From: JAWLHJ01 sp040904945
GTDB taxonomy: Bacteria; Gemmatimonadota; Gemmatimonadetes; Longimicrobiales; Gaopeijiaceae
Length of the DNA: 43,568 nucleotides
Assembly: GCA_040904945.1 (NCBI GenBank)
Contig: JBBDSM010000062.1
Location: 1-43,568 of the forward strand
Reading direction: 5' to 3'
The notes under the pieces are model-generated. The model ran no database searches and was not told the origin of the DNA. It worked only from the letters and a program-made list of their open reading frames with translations. Positions 7,389-15,784 of this stretch are shown here, in pieces. How positions within the stretch are numbered: the first letter of the stretch is position 1; each line of letters opens with the position of its first letter. The position numbers were made by a program, and so were the translations under genes.

Positions 7389-8696
7389 TTGAACCACGTG
7401 TTCTGGCGTGACGTCCGGGTGCTGTGGGGGCGGGAGGTTCGGGGAGCGCTGAGGGAGCGGAGCGTCGTCGTCAACAGCATTCTCCTGCCCGTCGTCCTGT
7501 ACCCGTTGCTCCTCTGGATCGAGATCAGCGCCCTCGGGTTCGTGGCGGGTCTCGCTGAGCGTTCTTCGGCGCGCGTCGCGGTGTTGGGTGACGCATCTGC
7601 GCGCTCGGAGATCGTCGAGGTGCTCGAGGGCACCCCCGGAGACGGCGCGCCCGAGAACGACGCTGGCCCGATCGAGATCGTCGACACGCCGACCACCCTC
7701 GACGAGGCCCTCACCCGCCTGGCGGCCGGCGACCTCGACGCGATCGTGACGCTCGAAGAGCCGGCGGCGGGGGGCGACGCGCTGGAGAACAACGCCCGGG
7801 TGGTCGTGCGCTACGACCGCTCGGTGGACCGGAGCCGGCGGGCGCTCGAACGGATCGAACGAGTGATGGACGGGGCTCGCGCCGACCGGCTGGCCCTCGA
7901 GGCGGAACGGCTCGCGCTCCCTCCCGGGGCCGCCGAGCCGTTGCGCGTGACGCGCAGGAACGTGTCGACCGACGAAGCGCTGGGCACCACGTTGCTCGGT
8001 CTCATGATCCCGCTCTTCCTGGTCATCGCCGTCGCGCTCGGCTGCCTCGTTCCGGCCGTCGACACCACCGCGGGCGAGCGCGAGCGGGGCACCTGGGAGA
8101 CCCTCATGACCACCCGGGCGTCCAGGGGCAGCATCGTCACGGCGAAGTACCTCTACGTGGCATCGTTCGGCGCCACGGCGGGCGTCCTCAACGTCGCCGC
8201 CATGTCGATCTCCCTCGGGCCCATCCTCGCGCCGCTGCAGGGCATGGGGGACGGCGGACCGGCCCTGGTGGTGTCCCTCGCCCCCACCGCGATCGTGGTG
8301 ATGGCACTCGGGGCCGTCCTCCTGGCACTCTTCTTCGCCGCCGCGATGATGCCGCTTGCGGCGTTCGCCCGCACCTTCAAGGACGGTCAGGCCCTGGTGA
8401 CTCCCGTGTTCTACCTCGCCCTCGTCCCCCTCGTCCTGGGACAGCAGACGGACCGCACCCTCACACCCGCTATCGCCATGATCCCCGTCGCGAACATCGC
8501 CATGGCCGTCCGGGACGCGATCCACGGCGTCTTCATCTGGCCCCTGCTCGGGGTCACGGCGGCGGTCAGCGTCGCGCTCATCCTCGTTTTCATCACCTTC
8601 TCGCGCTGGATCCTCGGGTTCGAAGACTTCCTGATGGGGAGCTACTCGGGTCGGCCCTGGCGCTTCGTGCGCGACAAGCTCGGGAGCGCCCGATGA
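7389..8696 (+). CDS. ABC-2 type exporter permease, NatB-like
   Basis: This 435-residue membrane protein has the ABC-2 permease layout. One N-terminal helix (about 27-57) is followed by a large extracytoplasmic region of about 140 residues, then five or six helices in the C-terminal half (from about 200). The GERERGTWETLMTTRAS segment after the second helix is the amphipathic coupling region typical of NatB-type permeases. The start is a TTG at 7389; a GTG nine bases later is equally possible, and the ribosome binding site is poor. The stop overlaps the ATP-binding subunit gene by four bases (ATGA), so the two are coupled. The transported substrate cannot be inferred; Na+ or peptide export has been described for relatives. 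Confidence 0.85.
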   Translation: MNHVFWRDVRVLWGREVRGALRERSVVVNSILLPVVLYPLLLWIEISALGFVAGLAERSSARVAVLGDASARSEIVEVLEGTPGDGAPENDAGPIEIVDTPTTLDEALTRLAAGDLDAIVTLEEPAAGGDALENNARVVVRYDRSVDRSRRALERIERVMDGARADRLALEAERLALPPGAAEPLRVTRRNVSTDEALGTTLLGLMIPLFLVIAVALGCLVPAVDTTAGERERGTWETLMTTRASRGSIVTAKYLYVASFGATAGVLNVAAMSISLGPILAPLQGMGDGGPALVVSLAPTAIVVMALGAVLLALFFAAAMMPLAAFARTFKDGQALVTPVFYLALVPLVLGQQTDRTLTPAIAMIPVANIAMAVRDAIHGVFIWPLLGVTAAVSVALILVFITFSRWILGFEDFLMGSYSGRPWRFVRDKLGSAR

Positions 8697-9469
8697 CGGC
8701 CCCGGCGGCGAACGACGGCCGGGTCCGGGTCGAGGGGCTGGTGAAGCGGTTCTGGGACGAGGGCCGCGGGGAGATCCGTGCCGTCGACGGCATCGACTTC
8801 GAATGCGTGCCGGGCGAGGTGTTCGGCTTGCTCGGCGCCAACGGCGCGGGCAAGACGACGACCCTCCGTGTGCTCGCCACGACGCTGCAGCCCTCGGCGG
8901 GGCGTGCGACCGTGAACGGCCACGACGTGGTGCGGTCGCCCGAGTCCGTCCGACGAAGCATCGGCTTCCATTCGGCCTCTACGGCGCTGTATCCGCGTCT
9001 CACCGCCAAGGAGACGCTGGAGTTCTTCGCCCGGGTGAATGGATACCCTGCCGACCGGGTCCCCGGCCGTGTCGATGAGCTCCTGGACCGGTTCGACATC
9101 AGGCCGTACGCCGACGCCCGAATCGATACGCTGTCGAGCGGAATGAAACAGAAGGTCTCGCTCGCGCGCACCGTCGCGCACGACCCCCCGGTGCTCATCT
9201 TCGACGAGCCGTCCGTAGGGCTCGACGTCGTGAACGCCCTCGAGCTGCGGCGGATCGTGGCCGAGCTGAGGGACGCCGGGAAGACGATCCTCTTCTCCAC
9301 GCACGTCATGCCGGAAGCGGAGAAGGTGTGTGACCGGATCGCCATCATGCACGGGGGGCACATCCTGTCGGTCGGGACCCTCGAGCAGCACCGGTCGCGG
9401 ACCGGTCTCCACTACCTGGAGGACATCTTCCTGGCCGACCTCACGGGCGCCGACGTCGCCGCTCCGTGA
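8693..9469 (+). CDS. ABC exporter ATP-binding subunit, NatA-like
   Basis: This 258-residue nucleotide-binding protein has all core ABC motifs: Walker A GANGAGKTT (48-56), signature LSSGMKQK (147-154), Walker B VLIFDEP (167-173) and switch His in STHVM (H204). The Q-loop region reads GFHSASTALY and lacks an obvious Gln, as I recall for NatA-type proteins. It sits between two permease genes, with four-base overlaps at both ends (ATGA upstream, GTGA downstream). It is therefore expected to energise a heterodimeric exporter made of the two flanking membrane proteins. It acts at the cytoplasmic face of the inner membrane. Confidence 0.93.
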   Translation: MTAPAANDGRVRVEGLVKRFWDEGRGEIRAVDGIDFECVPGEVFGLLGANGAGKTTTLRVLATTLQPSAGRATVNGHDVVRSPESVRRSIGFHSASTALYPRLTAKETLEFFARVNGYPADRVPGRVDELLDRFDIRPYADARIDTLSSGMKQKVSLARTVAHDPPVLIFDEPSVGLDVVNALELRRIVAELRDAGKTILFSTHVMPEAEKVCDRIAIMHGGHILSVGTLEQHRSRTGLHYLEDIFLADLTGADVAAP

Positions 9470-11487
9470 CTCCTTTCGGCGCCCTGCTCCGCCACGAGCT
9501 CCGCCTGCTCGCCCGCGACACGCGGATGATCCTCATCGCGATCGTCCTTCCGCTCATTCTGTTCCCGGGGCTGATTCTGGTCCTGCGGGCCGTCGAGCGG
9601 GACGAGACCGAGCGGCTCGATCGTGGCGAGTACCAGTACGCGGTGCGCGATACCGCCCAGGCCCGGGACCTCGCCGAGCTGCTGGAGCGAGCGCTCACCC
9701 TGCCCGGTGACCGGCCAGGCGCGCGCTTCGATCGCGCCCGGACAGCTACGCCGGACTCGGCGCTCGCGTCCGGGACGGTCCACATCGTGGCCGAATGGAG
9801 CGGAGCCGACACGGTCCAGACCGAGGGCCCCTACCGCCCAGGGGTGACCCTCCGATACCGAGCCGACAGCGACCTTTCGCGAGCGGCCGCCACCGAGCTG
9901 GAAGCGCGCCTCCTCGCCCTGGGACGCCAGGAGCGAGACAGTGTGTTCCGGGCGGCCGGCTTCCCCGCCGATCCTGGACGGGTGCTCGAGCTCGAAGCCA
10001 CGAACGTGGCCACGCCCGCACGGGAAGGCGGCGCCCGTCTCGGCCTCCTGCTCATGCCGTTCGTTCTGCTCCTCCTGCTCACCGGCGGATCGATCGCCGC
10101 CGTGGACACGCTGAGCGGCGAGAAGGAACGGGGGACGCTCGAGACGCTCCTGACGACGGGGCTCACCCGCGCCGAGATCATCCGGGCGAAGCTCCTGGCC
10201 ATCGTCGCACTCGGGCTCGTGCTCGTCACGGTCAACGCCGCAAACCTCGTGACGTATCTGGTGATCGGGGTGTTGGAGCTCCCCGCGGGGCTGGCCCTCT
10301 CCGTGGCACCCATCGACGCGCTCCTCGTCCTCCTCCTGCTGGTCCCGCTCGCGGTGCTTGTCGCGGGGGCCCTGCTCCTGCTGTCGGGGAGGGTCGACGG
10401 ATACAAGGACTTCCAGATCGCCTTCTTCCCGGTCATGCTCGCCTTCGTGGCCCTGGCGGCACCCGCCGCCCTGCCCGGCATGGAGCTCCGCTCGGCCATC
10501 GCGCTGGTTCCGGTCGCGGGGCTGGGCGTCGCGGTCCGGGAGGTGATGGTGGGCGAGCGCGACTGGCTCTTCCTCGCCCTCGCGTGGCTCTCGAGCGGGG
10601 GCGCGGCCTATCTGCTCACCGTTCTGGCAGAGCGCGGGCTGTCGACGGAGCGCCTGATCGGCGGCGCGATGCTGTCCGAGCGCGACGTCCGGGGCGGCCC
10701 TGCTCTGTTCCCGTATCGCGTCGCACGCTGGTTCGCGGTGCTGTGGGCGCTCTTCTTCACCGTTTCCCTCTGGTTCGGCGACGCGCTGGGGGTGCGCGGA
10801 CAGGTCGTGGTGAACCTGATCGTCCTCTTCAGCGGAGCCACATGGCTCATGATCCGGTGGTACCGGCTCGACGCCCGGCAGGCGCTCTCCCTCCGGGCTC
10901 CGCCCCGTCGCGCTTGGCTGGCGGTCGCGCTGGGCGCTCCGGCCGGCTACGTCACCGCCATCGGGCTCGCCGGCCTGGTGGACGCCTACCTGCTGCCGGT
11001 CCCCCAGAGCATGCTGGAAGCGTTCGGCGAGGCGATGCTCATCGAGACGATCCCCGTCTGGCAGCTTCTCCTGTTCCTCGCGGTGCTGCCCGCCATCGCC
11101 GAAGAGGTGGCGTTTCGGGGTGTGCTGCTGCACGGTCTGCGCGCCCGCATGCGCCCCGTCGCCGCGACCCTGGTGGCAGGAGCCGTATTCGGCCTCTTCC
11201 ACGTGTCGCTCTTCCGCCTCGTGCCGACGGCGTACCTCGGGGTGATTCTCGCGACCACCGTCGTGCTCACGGGGTCGATCTACCCCGCCATGCTCTGGCA
11301 CTTCCTGAACAACGCGATGGCGATCGTGCCCACCCGCATGGGGTGGATCGACGTGTCGACCGAAATACCCTGGTGGGTCTACGCCGCGGCGGCCGTCGCG
11401 CTCGCCGCCTCGTTCGCCGTCCTGCTGAGCGCGCGGAGTGCGAGTCCGCGGGAGGAGCGAGCCTCCCCTCAGGGCCGGACGACGTAG
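9466..11487 (+). CDS. ABC-2 permease fused to a CPBP intramembrane protease
   Basis: This 673-residue protein is a fusion. Residues 1-400 form a NatB-like permease: an N-terminal helix, an extracytoplasmic domain, a GEKERGTLETLLTTGLT coupling segment and a helical bundle. Residues about 480-640 form a CPBP (CAAX protease/bacteriocin-processing, Abi) domain with the three motifs EEVAFR (E546, E547, R551), FGLFH (F575, H579) and HFLNN (H612, N616). These residues form the glutamate-type active site of this family. The GTG start at 9466 overlaps the ATPase stop by four bases. The exporter is thus a NatA ATPase with one simple permease and one protease-bearing permease, suggesting that membrane-embedded cleavage may accompany export. 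The fused layout recurs in some other bacteria as far as I recall; substrate unknown. Confidence 0.87.
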   Translation: MTPFGALLRHELRLLARDTRMILIAIVLPLILFPGLILVLRAVERDETERLDRGEYQYAVRDTAQARDLAELLERALTLPGDRPGARFDRARTATPDSALASGTVHIVAEWSGADTVQTEGPYRPGVTLRYRADSDLSRAAATELEARLLALGRQERDSVFRAAGFPADPGRVLELEATNVATPAREGGARLGLLLMPFVLLLLLTGGSIAAVDTLSGEKERGTLETLLTTGLTRAEIIRAKLLAIVALGLVLVTVNAANLVTYLVIGVLELPAGLALSVAPIDALLVLLLLVPLAVLVAGALLLLSGRVDGYKDFQIAFFPVMLAFVALAAPAALPGMELRSAIALVPVAGLGVAVREVMVGERDWLFLALAWLSSGGAAYLLTVLAERGLSTERLIGGAMLSERDVRGGPALFPYRVARWFAVLWALFFTVSLWFGDALGVRGQVVVNLIVLFSGATWLMIRWYRLDARQALSLRAPPRRAWLAVALGAPAGYVTAIGLAGLVDAYLLPVPQSMLEAFGEAMLIETIPVWQLLLFLAVLPAIAEEVAFRGVLLHGLRARMRPVAATLVAGAVFGLFHVSLFRLVPTAYLGVILATTVVLTGSIYPAMLWHFLNNAMAIVPTRMGWIDVSTEIPWWVYAAAAVALAASFAVLLSARSASPREERASPQGRTT

Positions 11488-11525
11488 AACTCGTTCAACG
11501 GATCGGGCGCAATACCGTCCAGCCC

Positions 11526-12449
11526 TCAGCCGCCGCCCACGAGCCACACGGTGTAGGCCACGTAGCCCGCGACCAACACCCCGCCCTCGACCCGGGTGAT
11601 GCGCCGTCCCGTGACCGCCATCCCCGCGACGACCACGGCCGAGCCCACCATCACGCCGAGCGTCGCACCCGTGATCCCGCCGGGCTGGAGCGGGAGCACC
11701 ACCGCCGTGACGCCCAGGATGCCCAGCACGTTGAACAGGTTGCTACCCAGCACGTTTCCGATGGCGATGTCACCCTGGCCCCGGAGCGCGGCGACGATGG
11801 AGGTGATGAGCTCAGGAAGGCTCGTGCCCACCGCCACGACGGTCAGCCCGATCACCGCCTCGGTTACGCCGAGGGTGCGGGCCAGCTGCACGGCCGAGTT
11901 GAGAAAGAGCTGACCGCCCAGCACCAATCCGCCGAGCCCGACCAACACGAGCAGAACGCTGAAGAGCGCCGTGTCCGGAGGACCTGCGACCGCCTCCTCG
12001 AACTCCTGCTTGACTCCGGCCGGCTCGTTCCGCCCCTGAAGCAGCGTGATCGCGGTGAACGCGCAGAGCGACAACACGAGGGCGATGCCCTCGATGCGGG
12101 ATACGGTGCCGTCTCCGAGCATCAGCACCATCACCACCGAGACGAGCACGACGAGCGGCGCGTCCACACGCACCGTGCGCGCTACCACCCGAGCCGGGCC
12201 GAACAACATGCCCATGCCCAGGATGAGCGTCACGTTGGCGATGTTCGAGCCGATCACGTTCCCGACCGCGATGTCCGGGACACCCGCGAAGGCGGCATCC
12301 AACGACACGACGAGCTCGGGCGTACTCGTCCCGAATGCCACGACCGTGAGCCCAACCGCCAGCGGTGATAGTCCCAGACGAAGTGCGAGCGCGCCGGCGC
12401 CGCGCACGAGTGCCTCTCCTCCCACCAAAAGCAGGAGGAGGCCGGCCAC
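11526..12449 (-). CDS. CaCA-family Na+/Ca2+ antiporter, N-terminus lost in gap
   Basis: This inner-membrane cation/Ca2+ exchanger resembles YrbG. Both alpha repeats, the hallmark of the family, are present. Repeat 1 has GTSTPELVVS with GNVIGSNIANV; repeat 2 has GTSLPELITS with GNVLGSNLFN. The Glu in each PEL motif is the ion-binding residue known from structures of the family. About ten helices are visible and the C-terminus ends normally. The coding sequence runs into the 100-N gap at 12450, so the first few residues and the start codon are missing. The reading frame on the far side of the gap belongs to another protein. It is convergent with the ABC-CPBP operon, separated by 38 bases. Confidence 0.9.
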   Translation of the reverse strand: MAGLLLLLVGGEALVRGAGALALRLGLSPLAVGLTVVAFGTSTPELVVSLDAAFAGVPDIAVGNVIGSNIANVTLILGMGMLFGPARVVARTVRVDAPLVVLVSVVMVLMLGDGTVSRIEGIALVLSLCAFTAITLLQGRNEPAGVKQEFEEAVAGPPDTALFSVLLVLVGLGGLVLGGQLFLNSAVQLARTLGVTEAVIGLTVVAVGTSLPELITSIVAALRGQGDIAIGNVLGSNLFNVLGILGVTAVVLPLQPGGITGATLGVMVGSAVVVAGMAVTGRRITRVEGGVLVAGYVAYTVWLVGGG

Positions 12450-12549
12450 NNNNNNNNNNNNNNNNNNNNNNNNNNNNNNNNNNNNNNNNNNNNNNNNNNN
12501 NNNNNNNNNNNNNNNNNNNNNNNNNNNNNNNNNNNNNNNNNNNNNNNNN
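12450..12549. other. Assembly gap of exactly 100 N
   Basis: A run of exactly 100 N is a conventional placeholder for a gap of unknown length. The antiporter gene to the left lacks its start and the gene to the right lacks most of its body. The true missing segment is therefore probably several hundred bases, and any reading frame that passes straight through it is not evidence of one gene. Confidence 0.97.
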
Positions 12550-12743
12550 CCCCCCTGGAAGAGGGTCATCTGGCGGTGACCATGCCGGGACGGATGGTCT
12601 TCCGCGCGCAGCTTTCGCGCGACCTCATCGAGATCGAACATGTGGCTCGGACCTTCGAACCGCTTCACGGGCGCGGGTCTGAGCCGCTCGTCGTCGGCGT
12701 CTCCGGATCGGGGCGTCATCTCGTCCTCGCTCATCGGGGGCAT
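12550..12743 (-). CDS. Partial gene, probable cupin-domain protein N-terminus
   Basis: Only the first 64 residues are present before gap 1. The stretch HMFDLDEVARKL followed by GHRQMTLFQG resembles the start of small single-domain cupins, where it leads into the first beta strands. The metal-binding part would lie in the gap, so the assignment is tentative. The ATG at 12743 has GGAGG about eight bases upstream; the next ATG at 12734 has no usable site. It is divergent from the OmpA-like lipoprotein gene, with 111 bases between the starts. It would naturally precede the antiporter gene on the same strand. Confidence 0.5.
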
Positions 12744-12854
12744 TCAGGGGACCTCCACTCCCAAGCTCACCCAGGCCCGGATGCGGAGCAAGACACGACG
12801 GGGCTGTGCCGATACCTTTTCTGCTCGCACATCGTATCCCTCGGAGGAAACACC

Positions 12855-13736
12855 ATGCCCCGGCGATCCATCTGGTTGGCGCTCGCTCTGCTCACGTCCC
12901 TCTCGGCGTGCGTAAAGAAGAGCACGCACGAGGTCGCGCTGGCCAGTCTGGCGGAGGCCCGGGAGGAAGGCGAGGAGCTTCGGGACCTGGTCGCCGCTCA
13001 GGAAGAGCGAGAGGCCGAGCTCGAGCGTGAGCTCGACGCCCTCGGCGAGCGGGAAAGCCGACTGGAGGCACGCGTCGCCCAGCTGGAGCGCGAAGTCCGG
13101 ACGCTCGAGGCCCTCCGCTCCGAGGCCGTGGTCGGCCTGAACACCACCCGGTCGGAAGTCCAGCGGCTCCAGCTGCTCCTGAGCCAGAGGGGAAGCGAGT
13201 ACGAACAGCTTCGCGAGCAACTCGCCACGCTGCGCGCCATCGAAGAGGAGATCCGTGATCGCAACCGGATCTACGAAGACATGATCGGGCGCTTCCAGTC
13301 ACTCATCGACGGCGGTCAGGTCTCGGTGAACATCGTCCGAGGCCGCATGGTCATCCAGCTCCCCCAGGACATCCTCTTCGCTTCGGGGAGCGCGAACATC
13401 GGCGCCGAAGGCCGGCGGACCCTGCAGGAGGTCGGATCGGTCATCGCCGAGCTCGACGACCGGGAGTTCCAGGTCGAGGGGCACACCGACGACGTGCCGA
13501 TCTCCACCGAGCGCTTCCCGTCGAACTGGGAGCTCTCGAGCGCCCGGGCCCTGTCGGTGGTCCGGCTCCTCATCCAGGCGGGGGTCGATCCCGAGCGGGT
13601 GTCGGGCGCCGGCTTCGGGGAGTTCCAGCCGGTCGCCTCGAACGACGATGCGGCGGGCCGGCGGCGGAATCGCCGGATCGAGATCGTGATGCTGCCCAAC
13701 CTCGACGTGATCGCGGGGACGGCGCTACCCCGCTGA
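12855..13736 (+). CDS. OmpA/MotB-domain lipoprotein with a long coiled coil
   Basis: This 293-residue envelope protein begins with a lipoprotein signal peptide ending LTSLSAC (Cys 19). A charged coiled coil of about 110 residues, rich in Glu, Arg and Leu, follows. The C-terminal OmpA-like domain (about 165-280) is expected to grip peptidoglycan. Its motifs are VEGHTDDVPI, NWELSSARALSV and a terminal NDDAAGRRRNRRIEI, which contain the Asp and Arg that hold diaminopimelate in the family. The start at 12855 has GGAGG seven bases upstream; the longer upstream reading begins in the opposite-strand gene. The protein probably tethers the outer membrane to the cell wall. It is not Pal in the strict sense because of the long coiled coil. 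Confidence 0.9.
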   Translation: MPRRSIWLALALLTSLSACVKKSTHEVALASLAEAREEGEELRDLVAAQEEREAELERELDALGERESRLEARVAQLEREVRTLEALRSEAVVGLNTTRSEVQRLQLLLSQRGSEYEQLREQLATLRAIEEEIRDRNRIYEDMIGRFQSLIDGGQVSVNIVRGRMVIQLPQDILFASGSANIGAEGRRTLQEVGSVIAELDDREFQVEGHTDDVPISTERFPSNWELSSARALSVVRLLIQAGVDPERVSGAGFGEFQPVASNDDAAGRRRNRRIEIVMLPNLDVIAGTALPR

Positions 13737-13771
13737 CCGCGGGGGTGACAGGGGATGGCCTCCGGTCCGGG

Positions 13772-14044
13772 TCAGGCCCAGAGGTCCTCATACTCGGGGT
13801 GCTCCTCGATGAACGCGTCCACGAACCAGCACGACGACGTGATCTTCAGCCCTTCCGCACGGGCATGGTCGAGGGCCGCGGCCACCAACTCGGCGCCGAA
13901 GCCGCCACCCCTGTGCTCCGGAGCGACCCACGTTCGCACCAGATGCAGGACCTCCTCCCCGGTCTTGCGGTATTGGACCATCGAAAGCGTCCCCTCATGC
14001 TCGAGTACGAACCGTTCGTGACGTTCGTCGTGGGTGACGTTCAT
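13772..14044 (-). CDS. Small GNAT-type N-acetyltransferase domain protein (YjdJ-like)
   Basis: This 90-residue protein resembles the minimal GNAT domain of the YjdJ/Gcn5-related type. It shows the acetyl-CoA loop in VAPEHRGGGFGAELVAAAL and the terminal EEHPEYEDL seen in that group. Substrate unknown; relatives are thought to acetylate small molecules or proteins in the cytoplasm. The ATG at 14044 is preceded by GAGG at a good distance; a GTG 27 bases further upstream is an alternative. The start codon region directly abuts or overlaps that of the divergent glycine-zipper gene, leaving no separate intergenic promoter space. Confidence 0.75.
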   Translation of the reverse strand: MNVTHDERHERFVLEHEGTLSMVQYRKTGEEVLHLVRTWVAPEHRGGGFGAELVAAALDHARAEGLKITSSCWFVDAFIEEHPEYEDLWA

Positions 14045-14555
14045 GGCAGCCTCGGAGTGGAAAGTGGTCACCGGAATCTATGATGACGCCGACTCAGTGA
14101 CGGACGCCGTCCGCGCCCTCCTCGGCGCGAGCGTGCCGGCCGACACCATCGAGGTACGCGTGCACCGCGCGTCCGGCGGGGTCGAGGACGTCGAGGTCGT
14201 GGACGAGCCGGGGGTCCGGGAGGGCGCCGTGCGTGGGGCGAAGATCGGGGCCGTGCTGGGCGCCCTCCTCATGGGTGGCCTCGCGGTGTTCGTCCCGTGG
14301 TCCGCCGGAGACGGCCCCTTCTCCGCCGATCCGTTCACGGCTGCGCTGCGGGGCGCGCTCGGGGGAGCCGCGGCCGGGGTGATGCTGGGAGGCCTGATCG
14401 GGATCGGGCGGTGGAAAGGGATGCGCGGCGTGGACCGGCGGGCGCTCCGCGACGGGACCGTCCACGTGTCCGTGCGGTCGGACGCCCTCAGCGGGAAGGC
14501 GCGCGGCATCCTCGAAGACACGGGCGCGAAGGACATCAACGACTCGGAGCGGTGA
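14043..14555 (+). CDS. Glycine-zipper membrane-associated protein, stress-protein-17M-like
   Basis: This 170-residue protein has three parts. An N-terminal alpha/beta region begins VVTGIYDDADSVTDAV, resembling general-stress-protein 17M and YflT. A middle hydrophobic section of two Gly/Ala-rich helices (about 63-130) carries glycine zippers such as GALGGAAAGVMLGG. A short hydrophilic tail follows. Function is unknown; similar proteins are associated with general stress. Two starts are plausible: ATG 14043 with GGTGA five bases upstream, or GTG 14064 with GGAG six bases upstream. The second gives the better match to related N-termini and avoids overlap with the divergent GNAT start. Confidence 0.65.
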   Translation: MAASEWKVVTGIYDDADSVTDAVRALLGASVPADTIEVRVHRASGGVEDVEVVDEPGVREGAVRGAKIGAVLGALLMGGLAVFVPWSAGDGPFSADPFTAALRGALGGAAAGVMLGGLIGIGRWKGMRGVDRRALRDGTVHVSVRSDALSGKARGILEDTGAKDINDSER

Positions 14556-14558
14556 CGA

Positions 14559-15662
14559 TCAGACGTTGAAGCGGAACAGCATGATGTCGCCGTCTTTCAC
14601 GACGTAGCTCCGCCCTTCCGACCGAAGGACCCCCTGGTCGCGCGCGTCCTTCCACGAGCCGACCCGCTCGAACTCGTCGACGTGGATGGTCTCGGCGCGG
14701 ATGAACCCGCGCTCGAAGTCCGTGTGGATCGTGCCGGCCGCCTCGGGCGCCGTGCTGCCGGTCCGGATGGTCCAGGCACGGCTCTCGTTCTCGCCGGTCG
14801 TGAAGAAGGTGGCCAGCCCGAGCAGATCGTATGCGGCCCGGATCAGCCGGTTCAGGCCGGTCTCCTCCAGCCCCAGATCGGCCAGAAAGAGGTCTCGCTC
14901 CTCAGCGTCCAGTTCCGCGAGCTCGGACTCGATCGCGCTGCAGATGGTCACGACCTGCTCGCGCCCCCCCGCGCCCTCGTCCACGGCTTTCCGCAGAGCC
15001 GCAGTCCACGCGTTCTCGCCTTCGGGAAGGTCGTCTTCGGACACGTTCGCGACGTACAGGACGGGCTTCGCCGTGAGCAGCTGGAATCCCTTGAGGATCT
15101 GCCTGTCGTCGTCCGCGAGCTGGAGAGACCGGAGCGGGCGGCCGGCCGTCAGCGCGTGGAGCGCCTTCTCCAGGACCGCCTTCTCCTTGATGGCCTCCTT
15201 CTCTCCCGACTTGGCTTTCTTCTCGACGCGCTCGAGCCGCCGCTCCACGGTATCCAGGTCGGCGAGGGCGAGCTCCGTCTCCACGATGTCCCGGTCCCGA
15301 GCGGGGTCGACATCCCCCAGCACGTGGGTGACGTCCGGATCGTCGAAGCAGCGCAGCACGTGCACCACCGCATCGACCTCCCGGATGTTGCCGAGGAACT
15401 TGTTCCCCAGCCCCTCACCCTCGGACGCGCCCTCCACCAAACCCGCGATGTCCACGAACTGGATGACCGTCGGCACCCGGGCCTTCGACCCGCTCAGCCG
15501 ATGGATTCGGTCGAGCCGGGTGTCGGGAACCTCGACCGTCCCGATGTTCGGGTCGACCGTGCAGAACGGGTAGTTCTCCGACGGGGCGCCCGCTGCGGTG
15601 AGCGCATTGAACAGAGAAGACTTACCCACGTTGGGCAGGCCAACGATACCGACCTTGAGCAT
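14559..15662 (-). CDS. ychF: Redox-regulated ATPase/GTPase YchF
   Basis: This 367-residue Obg-family P-loop protein is universal in bacteria and binds ribosomes, preferring ATP. The G1 loop is GLPNVGKSSLFNALT at residues 8-22, DIAGLVEGASEGEGLG is the G3 region, and the specificity loop reads YVANVSEDD. The last has NVSE instead of NKxD, the known reason YchF uses ATP. A coiled-coil insertion (about 130-180) and a C-terminal TGS domain ending in GDIMLFRFNV complete the family layout, and the length is normal. The ATG at 15662 fits the conserved N-terminus MLKVGIVG, although I see no strong ribosome binding site. It is transcribed convergently with the glycine-zipper gene, separated by three bases. 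Confidence 0.97.
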   Translation of the reverse strand: MLKVGIVGLPNVGKSSLFNALTAAGAPSENYPFCTVDPNIGTVEVPDTRLDRIHRLSGSKARVPTVIQFVDIAGLVEGASEGEGLGNKFLGNIREVDAVVHVLRCFDDPDVTHVLGDVDPARDRDIVETELALADLDTVERRLERVEKKAKSGEKEAIKEKAVLEKALHALTAGRPLRSLQLADDDRQILKGFQLLTAKPVLYVANVSEDDLPEGENAWTAALRKAVDEGAGGREQVVTICSAIESELAELDAEERDLFLADLGLEETGLNRLIRAAYDLLGLATFFTTGENESRAWTIRTGSTAPEAAGTIHTDFERGFIRAETIHVDEFERVGSWKDARDQGVLRSEGRSYVVKDGDIMLFRFNV

Positions 15663-15784
15663 GGAGCTGAGGCGGTGAAGGACGACGGTGCGACGCCGTA
15701 CGGGCGCCGGAAGAACCTGGGAGGCTAGTGGCGGGAGACCACGAGGTCAACGCAGGGAGATCCGCCCCGGATCGACGCCGGGCG

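Noticed and set aside
9795..12368. An 857-codon plus-strand frame across the ABC-CPBP and antiporter genes
   Set aside because: It overlaps two strongly supported genes in other frames, and its composition is dominated by Arg and Gly.
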